In this document: positions 51,949 through 61,077 of the stretch, piece after piece
How positions within the stretch are numbered: position 1 is the first letter of the stretch
Layout: every line of letters begins with the position of its first letter
DNA from: Thiomicrorhabdus indica
Lineage (GTDB): Bacteria; Pseudomonadota; Gammaproteobacteria; Thiomicrospirales; Thiomicrospiraceae
DNA: 64,000 nt
Assembly: GCF_004293625.1 (NCBI RefSeq)
Contig: NZ_CP033040.1
Span: forward strand, 1,922,001 to 1,986,000
Reading direction: 5' to 3'
Notes under the pieces: generated by a model
The model's input: only the letters and a program-made list of their open reading frames with translations
Databases searched by the model: none
What the model was told of the DNA's origin: nothing
Translations under genes and position numbers: made by a program

Positions 51949-52740
51949 TTATGTATTATTGTTCAAGTACTGCATCATGCCGTCAGCCGCTGAGATGGCT
52001 TTCGAATTCATTTCGTAGGTTCGCTGCGCTTCAATCATGCCAATCAACTCTTCTACTGTATTGACGTTTGAGGCTTCCAAAGCACCTTGCAATAAAGAAC
52101 CTGCCTCTGCCGTTTCAGGATTATTGATATTCGGCGCACCACTTGCGGTCGTTTCTGCAAAGAAGTTTTGCCCAATGGCTTCAAGACCTGCTGGGTTAAT
52201 AAAGCTCGCTAGCTGAATTTGACCTACTTGGTTTTGCGCGACATTTCCTGGTTGGGAAACAAAGACTGCACCATCACGAGTGATTGAAATTTCAGTCGCG
52301 TCCTGAGGAATATTAATATTTGGTTCCAATAAATAGCCGGAAGATGTAACAAGGTCACCATTTTGGTTGACTTCAAAAGAACCATCGCGGGTATACCAAA
52401 TTTCTCCATTGTTCCCTTGAACTTGAAAAAAACCTTTCCCTTCAATAAAGACATCCAATTGTTGATCAGTCACCATCACATTACCTTGGGTGTGCATCTT
52501 TTGAACACCAACCGCTTTCACCCCTGCTCCTAATTGCAATCCAGAGGGTAAAGTATTTGCTTCATCTTGCGTTGCTTGGGCACCAGGTTGTCGAACATTT
52601 TGATACAGTAAATCCTGAAACTCAGCTCGCCCTGCTTTAAAACCATAAGTATTGGCATTCGCGATGTTATTTGAAATAGCCGCCAAGCGGAACTGTTGCG
52701 CTTCAAGGCCAGTTTTTGCGACATATAGTGCTCTATTCAT
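51949..52740 (-). CDS. flgG: FlgG, distal rod protein
   Basis: FlgG is the main distal rod protein. The 263-aa product has the rod N-motif NNIANANTYGFKAGRAEFQD at about 22-41, the central segment GKGFFQVQ, and the C-terminal helix AQRTYEMNSKAISAADGMMQYLN. These match FlgG closely. It follows flgF by 28 nt. Confidence 0.96.
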   Translation of the reverse strand: MNRALYVAKTGLEAQQFRLAAISNNIANANTYGFKAGRAEFQDLLYQNVRQPGAQATQDEANTLPSGLQLGAGVKAVGVQKMHTQGNVMVTDQQLDVFIEGKGFFQVQGNNGEIWYTRDGSFEVNQNGDLVTSSGYLLEPNINIPQDATEISITRDGAVFVSQPGNVAQNQVGQIQLASFINPAGLEAIGQNFFAETTASGAPNINNPETAEAGSLLQGALEASNVNTVEELIGMIEAQRTYEMNSKAISAADGMMQYLNNNT

Positions 52741-52768
52741 AACTCTTTCTCCTTAAGTCGAACTGTTC

Positions 52769-53506
52769 TTAACGGACATTCAATAACTGGTCAGATTTTT
52801 GACCGTGGTTTTTCGAAGTCGCCATCATTTTGACTTGCATCTCGTATTTTCGTGACAACTCAATCATATTTACCAGCGCTTCAGCCGTATTGACGTTACT
52901 GGTTTCAAGTGCACCACTAATGACTTTTACATTGGCTTGACCAAGTTCTTCACCCGTATTGCGAATAAAACCATCCAACCCCTTTTCCAACTGTTTGGGA
53001 TCGGCCTGAACGAGACGAATTTGATCCAATACAACCAATTGGTTCGACGGTGCATCCGCTGGCACAATTGAAATAGTGCCATCATCCCCAATCGCCATAC
53101 TTCTATAAGGAGGGACAATAATTGGTGCCCCACCTTCGTTTAAAATCGGATTGCCTTGAACATCCACCAATTCACCTGTTTGTAAGGTCTGCATACTCGC
53201 CGTGCGCACTAATGCTTCGTCGCCGGCCGGTGATTGAATCGCCATGAATCCATTTTCCTTGGTGACAATATCCATTTCTCGACCAGTCACTTTAATCGCT
53301 CCAGCCGTAAAATCGGTTGCAGGTCTTTCATCCAAAGAGTAAGCACGAGAATCCCACCCCGGACCTTCCATATGCTGTGCCCGAAATACATTGAAGTCTT
53401 TCTTAAAACCGTCTGTTGAAGCATTCGCCAGATTATTAGCGTTATTCGCTTGTGACAACATCACTTCCTTGGCGCCACTCATTGAGATATAGAGCATACG
53501 ATCCAT
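52769..53506 (-). CDS. flgF: FlgF, proximal rod protein
   Basis: FlgF is a proximal rod subunit. The 245-aa product has MDRMLYISMSGAKEVMLSQANN at the start with NNLANASTDGFKKD. The C-terminus, ELSRKYEMQVKMMATSKNH, ends as in FlgF. It is the first gene of flgF-G-H, with a sigma-54 site upstream and a terminator separating it from flgE. Confidence 0.95.
   Translation of the reverse strand: MDRMLYISMSGAKEVMLSQANNANNLANASTDGFKKDFNVFRAQHMEGPGWDSRAYSLDERPATDFTAGAIKVTGREMDIVTKENGFMAIQSPAGDEALVRTASMQTLQTGELVDVQGNPILNEGGAPIIVPPYRSMAIGDDGTISIVPADAPSNQLVVLDQIRLVQADPKQLEKGLDGFIRNTGEELGQANVKVISGALETSNVNTAEALVNMIELSRKYEMQVKMMATSKNHGQKSDQLLNVR
53222..53231. repeat. GCCGGCCGGT, one-mismatch palindrome inside flgF
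   Basis: Nine of ten positions match the repeated decamer. It encodes SPAGDE near residue 93. Confidence 0.8.
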
Positions 53507-53586
53507 AGGGGTTCACCTCGTGTTAAATCTTGAAAACAAGACATGCCAAAAAGATGACATGGTATTTATTGAATTACTGAGGATTT

Positions 53587-53603
53587 AGCAGACAGCGTGC
53601 CAA
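53587..53603 (-). promoter_or_regulatory. sigma-54 promoter for flgF-G-H
   Basis: The minus strand reads TTGGCACGCTGTCTGCT: perfect -24 TTGGCACG and -12 CTGCT with correct GG-GC spacing, about 80 nt before flgF. Confidence 0.8.
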
Positions 53604-53673
53604 TTAAGAGAAAATTTAGAATTAAAGAATTGAGAAATCAGTCGCTAAGCTGATTAGGGTAGAGTGTTTTTTG

Positions 53674-53698
53674 AAAAAAGCCGGCGATCAACGCCGGC
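53674..53698 (-). terminator. intrinsic terminator after flgE
   Basis: GCCGGCG and CGCCGGC (53680-53698) form a perfect seven-base-pair stem around a five-base loop, then a six-U run (53674-53679) on minus-strand RNA. It separates flgB-C-D-E from flgF-G-H. Confidence 0.9.
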
Positions 53699-53719
53699 AA
53701 GACCAGAAAAAGTTTTACA

Positions 53720-55399
53720 TTAAAGCTGTAGAATTGTTTGTGTTAACTGCTGAGATGTTGAAATTACCTGAGCAGAAGCCTGATAGGTACGCTGGGTTTG
53801 AATCATGTTCACTAACTCACCTGCAACATCCACGTTTGAATACTCCAAAGAACCGGCATTAATCGAGCCCATACCATTATTCTGTGGTGTTCCTAACTGA
53901 ACCGCACCGGAACTGAAGGATTCTGCATAAGTTTGTCCACCCAGTTTTTCCATAGCGTTTTTATCCGAGAAGTTGGCAATGGCTAATTGTGCAACCGGAA
54001 CAGAACGTCCATTTGAATAACGCGCTTCAATCACACCATCCAAACCAGTTGTCAGGCCAACCAAATCCCCAATAGAATAACCATTTTGTGTTGTACCACG
54101 TTGGTTATAAGAACCTGAAAATTGAGTCAATTCCGTCAAATCCAAACCAATCTCAAACTGAGCTGGATTCGTTCCAGAAATTGGCCCTCCAAGAGGATCA
54201 GTCGCACCGGTTAATGGGTTATCCACAATAAAGTTCAAACTAGGTTCACCGACTACTTTTGTCCAACCTGTTTCAGAAGGCTCTGTCACCACAGCACCCG
54301 TGGTCGGATCAATATAAGAATCTGGAGTACCAGTCGTCGCGGTTAAATTCGTGGTAGGGTTTCCGTAATCAATCGGCTCCCAGGCACCTAAGTAATTCCC
54401 GTTTGTATCAAAACGTAATTCATAAACCTGACCGGCCGCCTTACTACCCGCACCATCCGCATCTAACGCCTCGCCTGTTGTTGGGTCGGACACATGTCCG
54501 GTATAAATGGTATTCCCTTGTTCATCCGTATCAGTAATAGAGTATTGAACCAACCATGACGTATACTTAACAGGTGCACCGACTGCAGGAGAGTTACCGT
54601 TCGCATCCGTAGTAGAAACCGGATTCCCTGTACTATCGTTTACAGGCACAACATCACGTTTGTAAAAACTCGCATTTAACGTATGCTCCCCCCCTAAACT
54701 GTCATGAATGGTAATAGGATAGAAATAATCTATCGATCCCTGATAAGGGCCTGTTGCAGCCGGTGCAGCTCGCCCTTCTAAGTTTTCAGGATCAATTAAA
54801 CTAACCAAATTATTGGTTGAACCGACCGAGTCATCATCAGCTGCTGCACCAGTATTCGTACCAGCAGGATCAACATTGTGTACCTCTTTACCATCCAAGT
54901 TAATGTCATAAGTCATTTCACTGGTGGCTTTAGGTCGTTTATTTAACTCATCCAAATCAATTGAACTTAGAGCGGTACTGAACACCGGATCAGTTTCAGT
55001 AGAAACGTTTTGATCCAATAAATACCCTTGGACGCGATTTCCTTCCTGAGAAGTTAAATAACCATCTTTATCCAATTTAAAGGAACCATTTCGGCTATAA
55101 ACATTGTCATATTTACCGGTTTGATCTTCAAAAACAAAAAAACCTTCGCCATCTATCGCCATATCCAATTCACGACCGGTGCCGTTAATTGATCCTTGGG
55201 TAAAGTCTTGAGTGATTGCAGCAACTCGTACCCCGTTACCCGGTGAATTTTGTGCCCCAGAAAACATATCCGCAAATTCTGCACGCGAACTTTTAAATCC
55301 TACCGACTGTGAGTTAGCCAAGTTATTCGAAATCACCCCTAGGCCGTTTGAAGCGGCATTGATACCACTCAATGCATTTAAATCATAAGCTACACCCAT
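53720..55399 (-). CDS. flgE: FlgE, flagellar hook protein
   Basis: FlgE builds the hook. The 559-aa product is longer than the ~400-aa E. coli form, with extended central domains as in many polar flagellates. It has NNLANSQSVGFKSSRAEFADMFSG at about 25-48 and the C-terminal helix VDVAGELVNMIQTQRTYQASAQVIST. The central repeat-like region is rich in Gly, Thr and Asp. It is last of flgB-C-D-E. Confidence 0.96.
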   Translation of the reverse strand: MGVAYDLNALSGINAASNGLGVISNNLANSQSVGFKSSRAEFADMFSGAQNSPGNGVRVAAITQDFTQGSINGTGRELDMAIDGEGFFVFEDQTGKYDNVYSRNGSFKLDKDGYLTSQEGNRVQGYLLDQNVSTETDPVFSTALSSIDLDELNKRPKATSEMTYDINLDGKEVHNVDPAGTNTGAAADDDSVGSTNNLVSLIDPENLEGRAAPAATGPYQGSIDYFYPITIHDSLGGEHTLNASFYKRDVVPVNDSTGNPVSTTDANGNSPAVGAPVKYTSWLVQYSITDTDEQGNTIYTGHVSDPTTGEALDADGAGSKAAGQVYELRFDTNGNYLGAWEPIDYGNPTTNLTATTGTPDSYIDPTTGAVVTEPSETGWTKVVGEPSLNFIVDNPLTGATDPLGGPISGTNPAQFEIGLDLTELTQFSGSYNQRGTTQNGYSIGDLVGLTTGLDGVIEARYSNGRSVPVAQLAIANFSDKNAMEKLGGQTYAESFSSGAVQLGTPQNNGMGSINAGSLEYSNVDVAGELVNMIQTQRTYQASAQVISTSQQLTQTILQL

Positions 55400-55481
55400 G
55401 ATATTTCTCCTTGTGTATGTTCTGCCCTTTTGGGCTTATATAAATTCTGAAATTTCTTCATTATTTGTATTAAGCAATCTA

Positions 55482-56177
55482 TTAACCGCTAATTTCTCGA
55501 ATCTGATCCATGGCAACTTTCTCACCTGTTGCTAATGTGACCGTGACAGAGCTGTCGTCTGCAACCGCAACCGAATTCACTCTTGATCCAACAATCGTAT
55601 CAATCATTTCAATTTCACCAGCTTCGTCTAAGCCATAAGCCGTGACGCTATAAACATCTGACCCTTTGACATTTCCATGCTCATCAATACCATCCCAAGT
55701 CACGTATTCTTCACCGGCATTCAATTCATCTAAGAAAATTTCTTGAACCATCCCATTCTTATCAGAAATAACAACTTTCACATCTTCCAATGGCTGCTCC
55801 AAATTTAAAACGAACTGTGAATCATTGCCTTCGACATGTGAAAAATCTCCACCATTTACTTGAACATTTCTCCCAATCATTGAGGCTGCTTGCATGGTTT
55901 GCATACTCTGAAAACTGGTCGTCATAGCGTTGATTGATTCATTCATTTTCGTCGTTGCTTCCAACTGACTCATCTGAGTTAAATCTGTCACAAACTGCGT
56001 TGGGTCCATTGGATCCGATGGATCTTGGTTTTGAAGCTGTGTTGTTAACAATCGTAAGAAATCCGCCTGATCTAATTGGTTCTCAGGAGCAGACGCAGCA
56101 GGGTTTGTCGTTTGCTGCATCGCTTTCATATAGTCTGTACTGTTGGTTGCAGCAGTGGTGGGTGAATAATCAGCCAT
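55482..56177 (-). CDS. flgD: FlgD, hook-capping protein
   Basis: FlgD is the scaffold for hook assembly. The 231-aa product has the FlgD N-terminus DQADFLRLLTTQLQNQDPSDP and the FlgD Tudor/fn3-like central domain. The C-terminus, with VIVSDKNGMVQEIFLDELNAG-type strands, is also typical. It lies between flgC and flgE in canonical order. Confidence 0.95.
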   Translation of the reverse strand: MADYSPTTAATNSTDYMKAMQQTTNPAASAPENQLDQADFLRLLTTQLQNQDPSDPMDPTQFVTDLTQMSQLEATTKMNESINAMTTSFQSMQTMQAASMIGRNVQVNGGDFSHVEGNDSQFVLNLEQPLEDVKVVISDKNGMVQEIFLDELNAGEEYVTWDGIDEHGNVKGSDVYSVTAYGLDEAGEIEMIDTIVGSRVNSVAVADDSSVTVTLATGEKVAMDQIREISG

Positions 56178-56193
56178 AATCGCTCTCCTCTAT

Positions 56194-56607
56194 TTACCCT
56201 TTACCTAACTGAATCGTACGAATCAGCAGTTGTTTAGATGTGTTCATCACTTCAATATTGGTCTCATAAGAGCGAGAAGCCGACATCATATTTGCCATCT
56301 CTTCAACCACATTCACGTTGGGTCGATAGATATATCCTTCTTCATTCGCCATCGGATGATTCGGGTTGTATTCCATTTTTAAAGGTTCTTGGCTTTCAAC
56401 AATTTCTTTAATACGAACACCACCGGCCGGTTCATTTGTCATATCATCCATAATGGTCTGAAACACCGGCTGTTTGGAACGGTAAGTGTCTTGATCGTTC
56501 GAACTCACACTATCAACGTTCGCCATATTCGAGGCAACCGTATTGAGTCGAACAGTTTGCGCATGCATGCCTGTTCCTGAAATATCGAGTACTTTAAATA
56601 ATGACAT
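56194..56607 (-). CDS. flgC: FlgC, proximal rod protein
   Basis: FlgC is a proximal rod protein. The 137-aa product has LFKVLDISGTGMHAQTVRLN at the start, NNVASNMANVDS-type rod motif and the C-terminal ANMMSASRSYETNIEVMNTSKQ. It is 21 nt after flgB and has the palindrome at 56422. Confidence 0.96.
   Translation of the reverse strand: MSLFKVLDISGTGMHAQTVRLNTVASNMANVDSVSSNDQDTYRSKQPVFQTIMDDMTNEPAGGVRIKEIVESQEPLKMEYNPNHPMANEEGYIYRPNVNVVEEMANMMSASRSYETNIEVMNTSKQLLIRTIQLGKG
56422..56431. repeat. ACCGGCCGGT palindrome inside flgC
   Basis: Perfect decamer encoding Pro-Ala-Gly in NEPAGGV at about residue 59, in the variable middle of a small conserved rod protein. Confidence 0.95.
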
Positions 56608-56628
56608 TTTCTAAACTCCTATCACTCG

Positions 56629-57027
56629 TTACTCGCCTTTTAAGGCACCACGAATCCCTGAAATTTTGCTGTTAACAAATTCAAGAGTGGCTTGGTGTTG
56701 AATAGCATTTTCCATAAACTGCGCTTTTTCTATATGTGTCTCAACCGTATTACCATCCAAAGCCGGTTGCGTTGGCATCCGATACTTAAGGAATTCAGAG
56801 GTGGATGCAAATCCACCACCTTCAATGTGACGACTGTTGGTTTTTGCCAAATTTGGAACAGACATTTTTAAAAGGTCAGATTCATCATTTAAGGCTTTAC
56901 GAAAATCGATATCTCGAGCCTTATAATTTGGTGTATCCGCGTTCGCTAAATTATTCGCTAACAATTCACCACGCTGAGTTCGAACGCGTAAAGCTGCTTC
57001 ATGAATTCCAAAAATTGACTCTGCCAT
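56629..57027 (-). CDS. flgB: FlgB, proximal rod protein
   Basis: FlgB is a proximal rod subunit. The 132-aa product has the rod N-motif LLANNLANADTPNYKARDIDF at about 22-42 and ends VNSKISGIRGALKGE. It is first of flgB-C-D-E, with a strong sigma-54 promoter about 75 nt upstream. Confidence 0.96.
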   Translation of the reverse strand: MAESIFGIHEAALRVRTQRGELLANNLANADTPNYKARDIDFRKALNDESDLLKMSVPNLAKTNSRHIEGGGFASTSEFLKYRMPTQPALDGNTVETHIEKAQFMENAIQHQATLEFVNSKISGIRGALKGE

Positions 57028-57051
57028 TTGCCAGACTCCTACTGTTTATTG

Positions 57052-57061
57052 ACCGGCCGGT
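57052..57061. repeat. ACCGGCCGGT palindrome in the flgB leader
   Basis: Perfect decamer between the sigma-54 promoter and the flgB start, 25 nt from the ATG, so it is probably within the transcript leader. Confidence 0.95.
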
Positions 57062-57101
57062 AAACCTGACTGTCAAAATAAATACTTCTTACTCGAGTTA
57101 C

Positions 57102-57118
57102 AGCAAAGCAAATGCCAA
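57102..57118 (-). promoter_or_regulatory. sigma-54 promoter for flgB-C-D-E
   Basis: The minus strand reads TTGGCATTTGCTTTGCT: -24 TTGGCA, -12 TTTGCT, invariant GG and GC spaced correctly. It lies about 75 nt before flgB. Confidence 0.85.
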
Positions 57119-57387
57119 GTTTGAGTTTTTTATAAAAATTGTGAAAAAAAGCGTTAAAGCTTTTAGAAAAGATGCCTATTCGGCAGAGAAAAGAAAAACT
57201 TTAGAAAAAAGTTAAAAAAAATAGGAAATTTTTGCCGGCCGGTTAATAAACCAACTTTTTGAAGATTTTAAAGCGGCAATTTGCCAAAAAACCGGCAACC
57301 AATACACAGGAACGTTTCGAAAGCTTGGTCATTAAACTTGCGTAAATTTCAACCTAAGAATAATCGTCAATTTTATGACAACTAGCA
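57119..57387. other. 269-bp non-coding stretch between flgT-like gene and flgB promoter
   Basis: A+T-rich. It holds an imperfect palindrome (57234), adjacent GGTT-AATA-AACC, and a short perfect inverted repeat GGCAATTTGCC at about 57273-57283 with an A-run. A weak TTGCCGG/GGCAA hairpin could end the flgT transcript. No gene is visible. Confidence 0.5.
57234..57243. repeat. GCCGGCCGGT, one-mismatch palindrome upstream of flgB
   Basis: Nine of ten positions match. It is 116 bp upstream of the sigma-54 promoter, between it and the flgT-like gene. Confidence 0.8.
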
Positions 57388-58851
57388 CTACCAAGCTTTA
57401 ACTCGATCACCTATCTGAACAACTTCCTGGCTCGCAGAAAGTTCTGCGATAACAAATTGATCCATGACGCGCTTCACAGTCAAAAATGCACCTGGCGTCA
57501 AATCATAACCAAGAGTACGCCCATTAAAACGTACTTGACGATCTTGGCGTTGATAAACAGCCAATACGTCACCCACTTCAACACCGGAACGCTGATCCAT
57601 CAATACAAGGTATTGATCTCCACGCTTTTCAATCACTTCGCTTTCAAATGGTTGACAACGAACGGCTTCGTAAACTTTTCGAGTTTGCTCTTTGAGTAAC
57701 GCATGAAACGCCTTGCCAACATCTGTTGCAAAAAACGCATTGGTTCCAAACGGACGGTCACGTCCAACCCGAACGTCTCCTTTAATATCAAATCCATCGC
57801 GAGCCTCTGAAACCGTTCTAAAGTTAATCAAATCTACCAAATACCAATCAACTTCAATATAACGACTATCTTTATCCACTTGCAGGTTGTAAGTACGTTT
57901 GACCCGATTCATAAAACCGTTATCTTCTTCATGTGCACTGGCAGACTTTAAAACAGACAATAATAAATACTGCGCACCGGTTTGATTTCGGACATCCGTC
58001 AACAAGCGTTCATCTAGGTTCGGGGTAATTTTTTGGTTAGGTTGAATTTCAACGGTGTAATCCAAGCCGATAAGGTTTAAATGGCCTTGTTGCAGAAGAC
58101 GGCGCTCAACCTCTTTTTGGTAACCGATAACCAAATTTGAAATGTCACGGGCTTCATAAGCATTTTCCATTACAACAGGAGCGACCGCTAAACGTGTTTG
58201 ATATTGATGCCCTTCAAGGTTTGGACAAACTTTTGGATCATCGGTTAAGCAGACTTCCAAAGTCACCTCATAACCCAAAGGTTCCTTTTTATCTTGACCA
58301 TACAAATCCATAGGATCCTCAAGACCTTCTTCGAGAATTCGAAACGACTCCACCCTTGCTTGAGAGGTAAAGCGTGAACTGTCAAGGGTAATTTCGTAAT
58401 TCTCCATTTTTTGATCTGTACGCACATTCAAGTTTCGACGCATAGTGGCATTTTTGATTGCCTCTCGAATCGCCATCTTTTGTGCAAAATCTTCATTGCC
58501 ATTATCAATCGGAGCGATTCCTTTGACCGTCACACACTCAGAAGGTATTGATTGTTTGACAACATGGATTACGCAGCGGTTTTGCTGAGGGTTGTATAAA
58601 GAACCTTCTGGACAATTATTCTTACCGGCCGGTAAAGATTGTTTTGAATTTTCCAAAGCCGGCAAATCGAACACTTTATCCAAACCTAAATTCTGCCCAG
58701 TTTGCGGCTCGACATCCCCAAACAAAACGTCATCTTGAGCTTGAGTAATAAATGGCACCATCAAAACAAACAACCCCATTACAAAAATTAATTTTCGAAT
58801 GGTGTTTTCTGAACTGAAGACAGCTTTTGAAGACAGTTTGGAGTTTGCCAT
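57388..58851 (-). CDS. flgT: FlgT-like H-ring protein
   Basis: FlgT belongs to the H-ring around the L/P rings in Vibrio-type polar flagella. The 487-aa product has an N-terminal signal sequence (about 18-40, MGLFVLMVPFITQAQ). The family domains follow: ECVTVKGIAPIDNGNEDFAQKMAIREAIKNA, a central domain with RLAVAPVVMENAYEARDI, and a C-terminal strand set SGVEVGDVLAVYQRQDRQV. It is longer than Vibrio FlgT (about 375 aa). It follows cheV by 65 nt. No MotX or MotY is in the window, so H-ring function is inferred from sequence. Confidence 0.8.
   Translation of the reverse strand: MANSKLSSKAVFSSENTIRKLIFVMGLFVLMVPFITQAQDDVLFGDVEPQTGQNLGLDKVFDLPALENSKQSLPAGKNNCPEGSLYNPQQNRCVIHVVKQSIPSECVTVKGIAPIDNGNEDFAQKMAIREAIKNATMRRNLNVRTDQKMENYEITLDSSRFTSQARVESFRILEEGLEDPMDLYGQDKKEPLGYEVTLEVCLTDDPKVCPNLEGHQYQTRLAVAPVVMENAYEARDISNLVIGYQKEVERRLLQQGHLNLIGLDYTVEIQPNQKITPNLDERLLTDVRNQTGAQYLLLSVLKSASAHEEDNGFMNRVKRTYNLQVDKDSRYIEVDWYLVDLINFRTVSEARDGFDIKGDVRVGRDRPFGTNAFFATDVGKAFHALLKEQTRKVYEAVRCQPFESEVIEKRGDQYLVLMDQRSGVEVGDVLAVYQRQDRQVRFNGRTLGYDLTPGAFLTVKRVMDQFVIAELSASQEVVQIGDRVKAW
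58624..58633. repeat. ACCGGCCGGT palindrome inside the flgT-like gene
   Basis: Perfect decamer encoding LPAGKN at about residue 73, before the conserved domains start. Confidence 0.95.
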
Positions 58852-58916
58852 AGGGTCTATTTACTCATCAAATTTCAAAAAAGCTCAGAGAAGAGCTGGA
58901 ATTACAACAATTGAAT

Positions 58917-59888
58917 TTAAGAAGCTTTCTGATGTTTTTCACGGCTTTCTTTAATTCGCTTCACAATCAATTCGGCCAACTCATCAGGATGCCACTTTGA
59001 AATAAAACTATCTGCGCCGACTTTTTCAGTCAACTTGTCATTAAATCCACCGCTCAGAGAAGAATTCAACACCACAAATAGATCTCGCAAACGCTCATCT
59101 TTTCGGATACTTGACGTTAAGGTGTAACCATCCATTTCCGGCATTTCAATATCTGAAATAACCATTAACAAACGGTTTGAAACTGGCTCCGAAATCCCAA
59201 TATCCGCATCATCGGCAAGTTTTTCCAAAAACTCCAATGCCTTTTTGCCGTTATTCACAATTTTGTTACGAATTCCCATCTTATCCAAAATGTTCGCCAA
59301 CTGATTTCGAGCAACGGCAGAGTCGTCCGCCCCCAAAACAAAATAACTTTCATCGCCTGTTATATTCTCATGCGTGGACATGAATTCATTCGACATTTCA
59401 TTAGTTACCCCCGAAACTTCGACCAACACCTTTTCGACATCAACAATTTCGACAATCTGGTTCTGAGCTCGAGTAATACCTGTTAAATAATTGACGTTTT
59501 GTAAGGTCTCCGGAGGTGGAAGAATGTCTTCCCATCTCATATGGACAATACGGTCTACACCATGAACCAAAAAGCCTTGTACAGAACTGTTGAATTCAGT
59601 GACAATGGTTAAGGTTTTGGAGTACTCATCCTCAGGAATCGGTTCCATGTCCAAAGCGCTTGCTAAATCAATCATCGGCATGGTTTGACCTCGAATATCA
59701 GCCACCCCAACAATGCGATAATCAGATTTTGGCACAGCAGAAATTTCTGGTGTTCGAATGACTTCACGCACTTTAAAGACATTGATGCCAAACAATTGCT
59801 TGCCTCGAATGGTAAACAACAACAATTCCATTCGGTTCATCCCTGCAAGGGATGTTCTTTGATCAACGCCTTTTAAAAAACTCGACAT
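58917..59888 (-). CDS. cheV: CheV, chemotaxis coupling protein with receiver domain
   Basis: CheV links receptors to CheA and adapts the response through phosphorylation. The 323-aa product has a CheW domain (about 20-165, LLFTIRGKQLFGINVFKVREV, GVADIRGQTMPMIDLA). A receiver domain (about 195-310) has the phospho-acceptor Asp in MVISDIEMPEMDGYT and the Lys in FISKWHP. It is the head of the cheV-flgT operon and is divergent from flgA. No CheR follows, unlike the usual cheV-cheR pair. Confidence 0.95.
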   Translation of the reverse strand: MSSFLKGVDQRTSLAGMNRMELLLFTIRGKQLFGINVFKVREVIRTPEISAVPKSDYRIVGVADIRGQTMPMIDLASALDMEPIPEDEYSKTLTIVTEFNSSVQGFLVHGVDRIVHMRWEDILPPPETLQNVNYLTGITRAQNQIVEIVDVEKVLVEVSGVTNEMSNEFMSTHENITGDESYFVLGADDSAVARNQLANILDKMGIRNKIVNNGKKALEFLEKLADDADIGISEPVSNRLLMVISDIEMPEMDGYTLTSSIRKDERLRDLFVVLNSSLSGGFNDKLTEKVGADSFISKWHPDELAELIVKRIKESREKHQKAS

Positions 59889-60040
59889 ACTGACCTTCCT
59901 TTGAATTCCTAGGATTTCTTTTTCATTGAATGATTCAATAACCTAAATCATTAAGCGTCATTCTTTCATGCTTGCATGGCACTTTTGCGCCAAGAGTACA
60001 ATTTATGTTGAAGATGTTAGACTAACGCCAATCTCATTTA

Positions 60041-60823
60041 ATGAATACTACTGTTTTTATGAAGGACTTTTTCAAATTCTGCATTAACACATGCACACGC
60101 TTACACAAATTCACATTGAATATAGCCGCATTTGTTGCCCTGATGAGCCATCTAACCATTGGCCATGCCAACACTCAAAACATCCAGGCATCATCAGAAG
60201 TCCAATCACTTGAATCTGTCCATCAATTGGTTCTTGAATACCTTAAGCAAAAAGCTGACCAATCCATTCTTGATCCTGAATTTAAGATCCGGGAACTCAG
60301 TGATAGACTTCAATTACAAGCCTGTCAAACACCTTTGCAAATTGAAGATCGCCAAAAATCAAAAACTATTGGCAGAATGACCATTGGCGTCTCATGCGGC
60401 CACCCCAAATGGCGTGTGTATGTGCCTGCAGAAATATTGGGGAAATTGCCGTTGATATACAGCAATCATGCCATTCTGAAAGGTGAACGTATTAGCCGAG
60501 AAGATTTTCGTGTCGAGTTAGTTCCACACAACAAAATTCCTCATGGAGCAGTTACTCAAGAGCGAAGCCTTATTGGAATGCGAAGCAAACGAGCCATTAG
60601 TGCGAATCAAATCATTAAAGTTCAATATTTAATCCCTCCTTATATGGTCTTTAAAAACCAATCGGTCAACATCATCACTAAAATCGGCTCTATTGAAGTG
60701 AAGTCTAGAGGAATAAGTTTGAAAAGTGCTGTCGAAGGTGAGCAAGTTGATGTACAAAACCAACAGTCCAAAAAAATCATTAAAGGCATAGTAATTGCTC
60801 CCAACACAGTTCTTATACCGTAG
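60041..60823 (+). CDS. flgA: FlgA, P-ring assembly chaperone
   Basis: FlgA is a periplasmic chaperone for FlgI. The 260-aa product has an N-terminal hydrophobic signal region (about 25-45), a ChapFlgA/SAF domain with HAILKGERISREDFRVELVPHNKIPHGA near 150-177 and the C-terminal IEVKSRGISLKSAVEGEQVDVQN. Two ATGs (60041, 60059) precede the signal sequence. Neither has a clear ribosome-binding site, so the start may be at 60059. It is divergent from cheV. Confidence 0.93.
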   Translation: MNTTVFMKDFFKFCINTCTRLHKFTLNIAAFVALMSHLTIGHANTQNIQASSEVQSLESVHQLVLEYLKQKADQSILDPEFKIRELSDRLQLQACQTPLQIEDRQKSKTIGRMTIGVSCGHPKWRVYVPAEILGKLPLIYSNHAILKGERISREDFRVELVPHNKIPHGAVTQERSLIGMRSKRAISANQIIKVQYLIPPYMVFKNQSVNIITKIGSIEVKSRGISLKSAVEGEQVDVQNQQSKKIIKGIVIAPNTVLIP

Positions 60824-60870
60824 GATTTCAGCAACGCTTTAAAAACGTCAAAAATTCGTTAGGATTTTTC

Positions 60871-60896
60871 TAAAGTTTTTCTATTACAGCCGATAT
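60871..60896 (+). promoter_or_regulatory. sigma-28 promoter for flgM-flgN
   Basis: -35 TAAAGTTT (60871-60878) and -10 GCCGATAT (60889-60896) are almost perfect FliA consensus with a 10-nt spacer. They allow FlgM to be made from a sigma-28 promoter, the usual feedback loop. Confidence 0.85.
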
Positions 60897-61077
60897 TTTG
60901 AGTACAAGGGTAAATCGACTGCGCAATAAAACGATAAAAACGGATAACCAGTTTCTTAGTCATAGAAAAAATATTAGAAAATTTAAATTTTCTGCTAAAG
61001 AAATTGAATTATTAGTCGATAATCATAATAAGATATAGAGATTCGTCTGTCAGCGTAATGACAAGTGAGGCAACAAA

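Noticed and set aside
59977-59993. A sigma-54 site between cheV and flgA (TGGCACTTTTGCGCCAA)
   Set aside because: The GG-GC spacing is one base short on the minus strand and too short on the plus strand, so it fails the -24/-12 rule.
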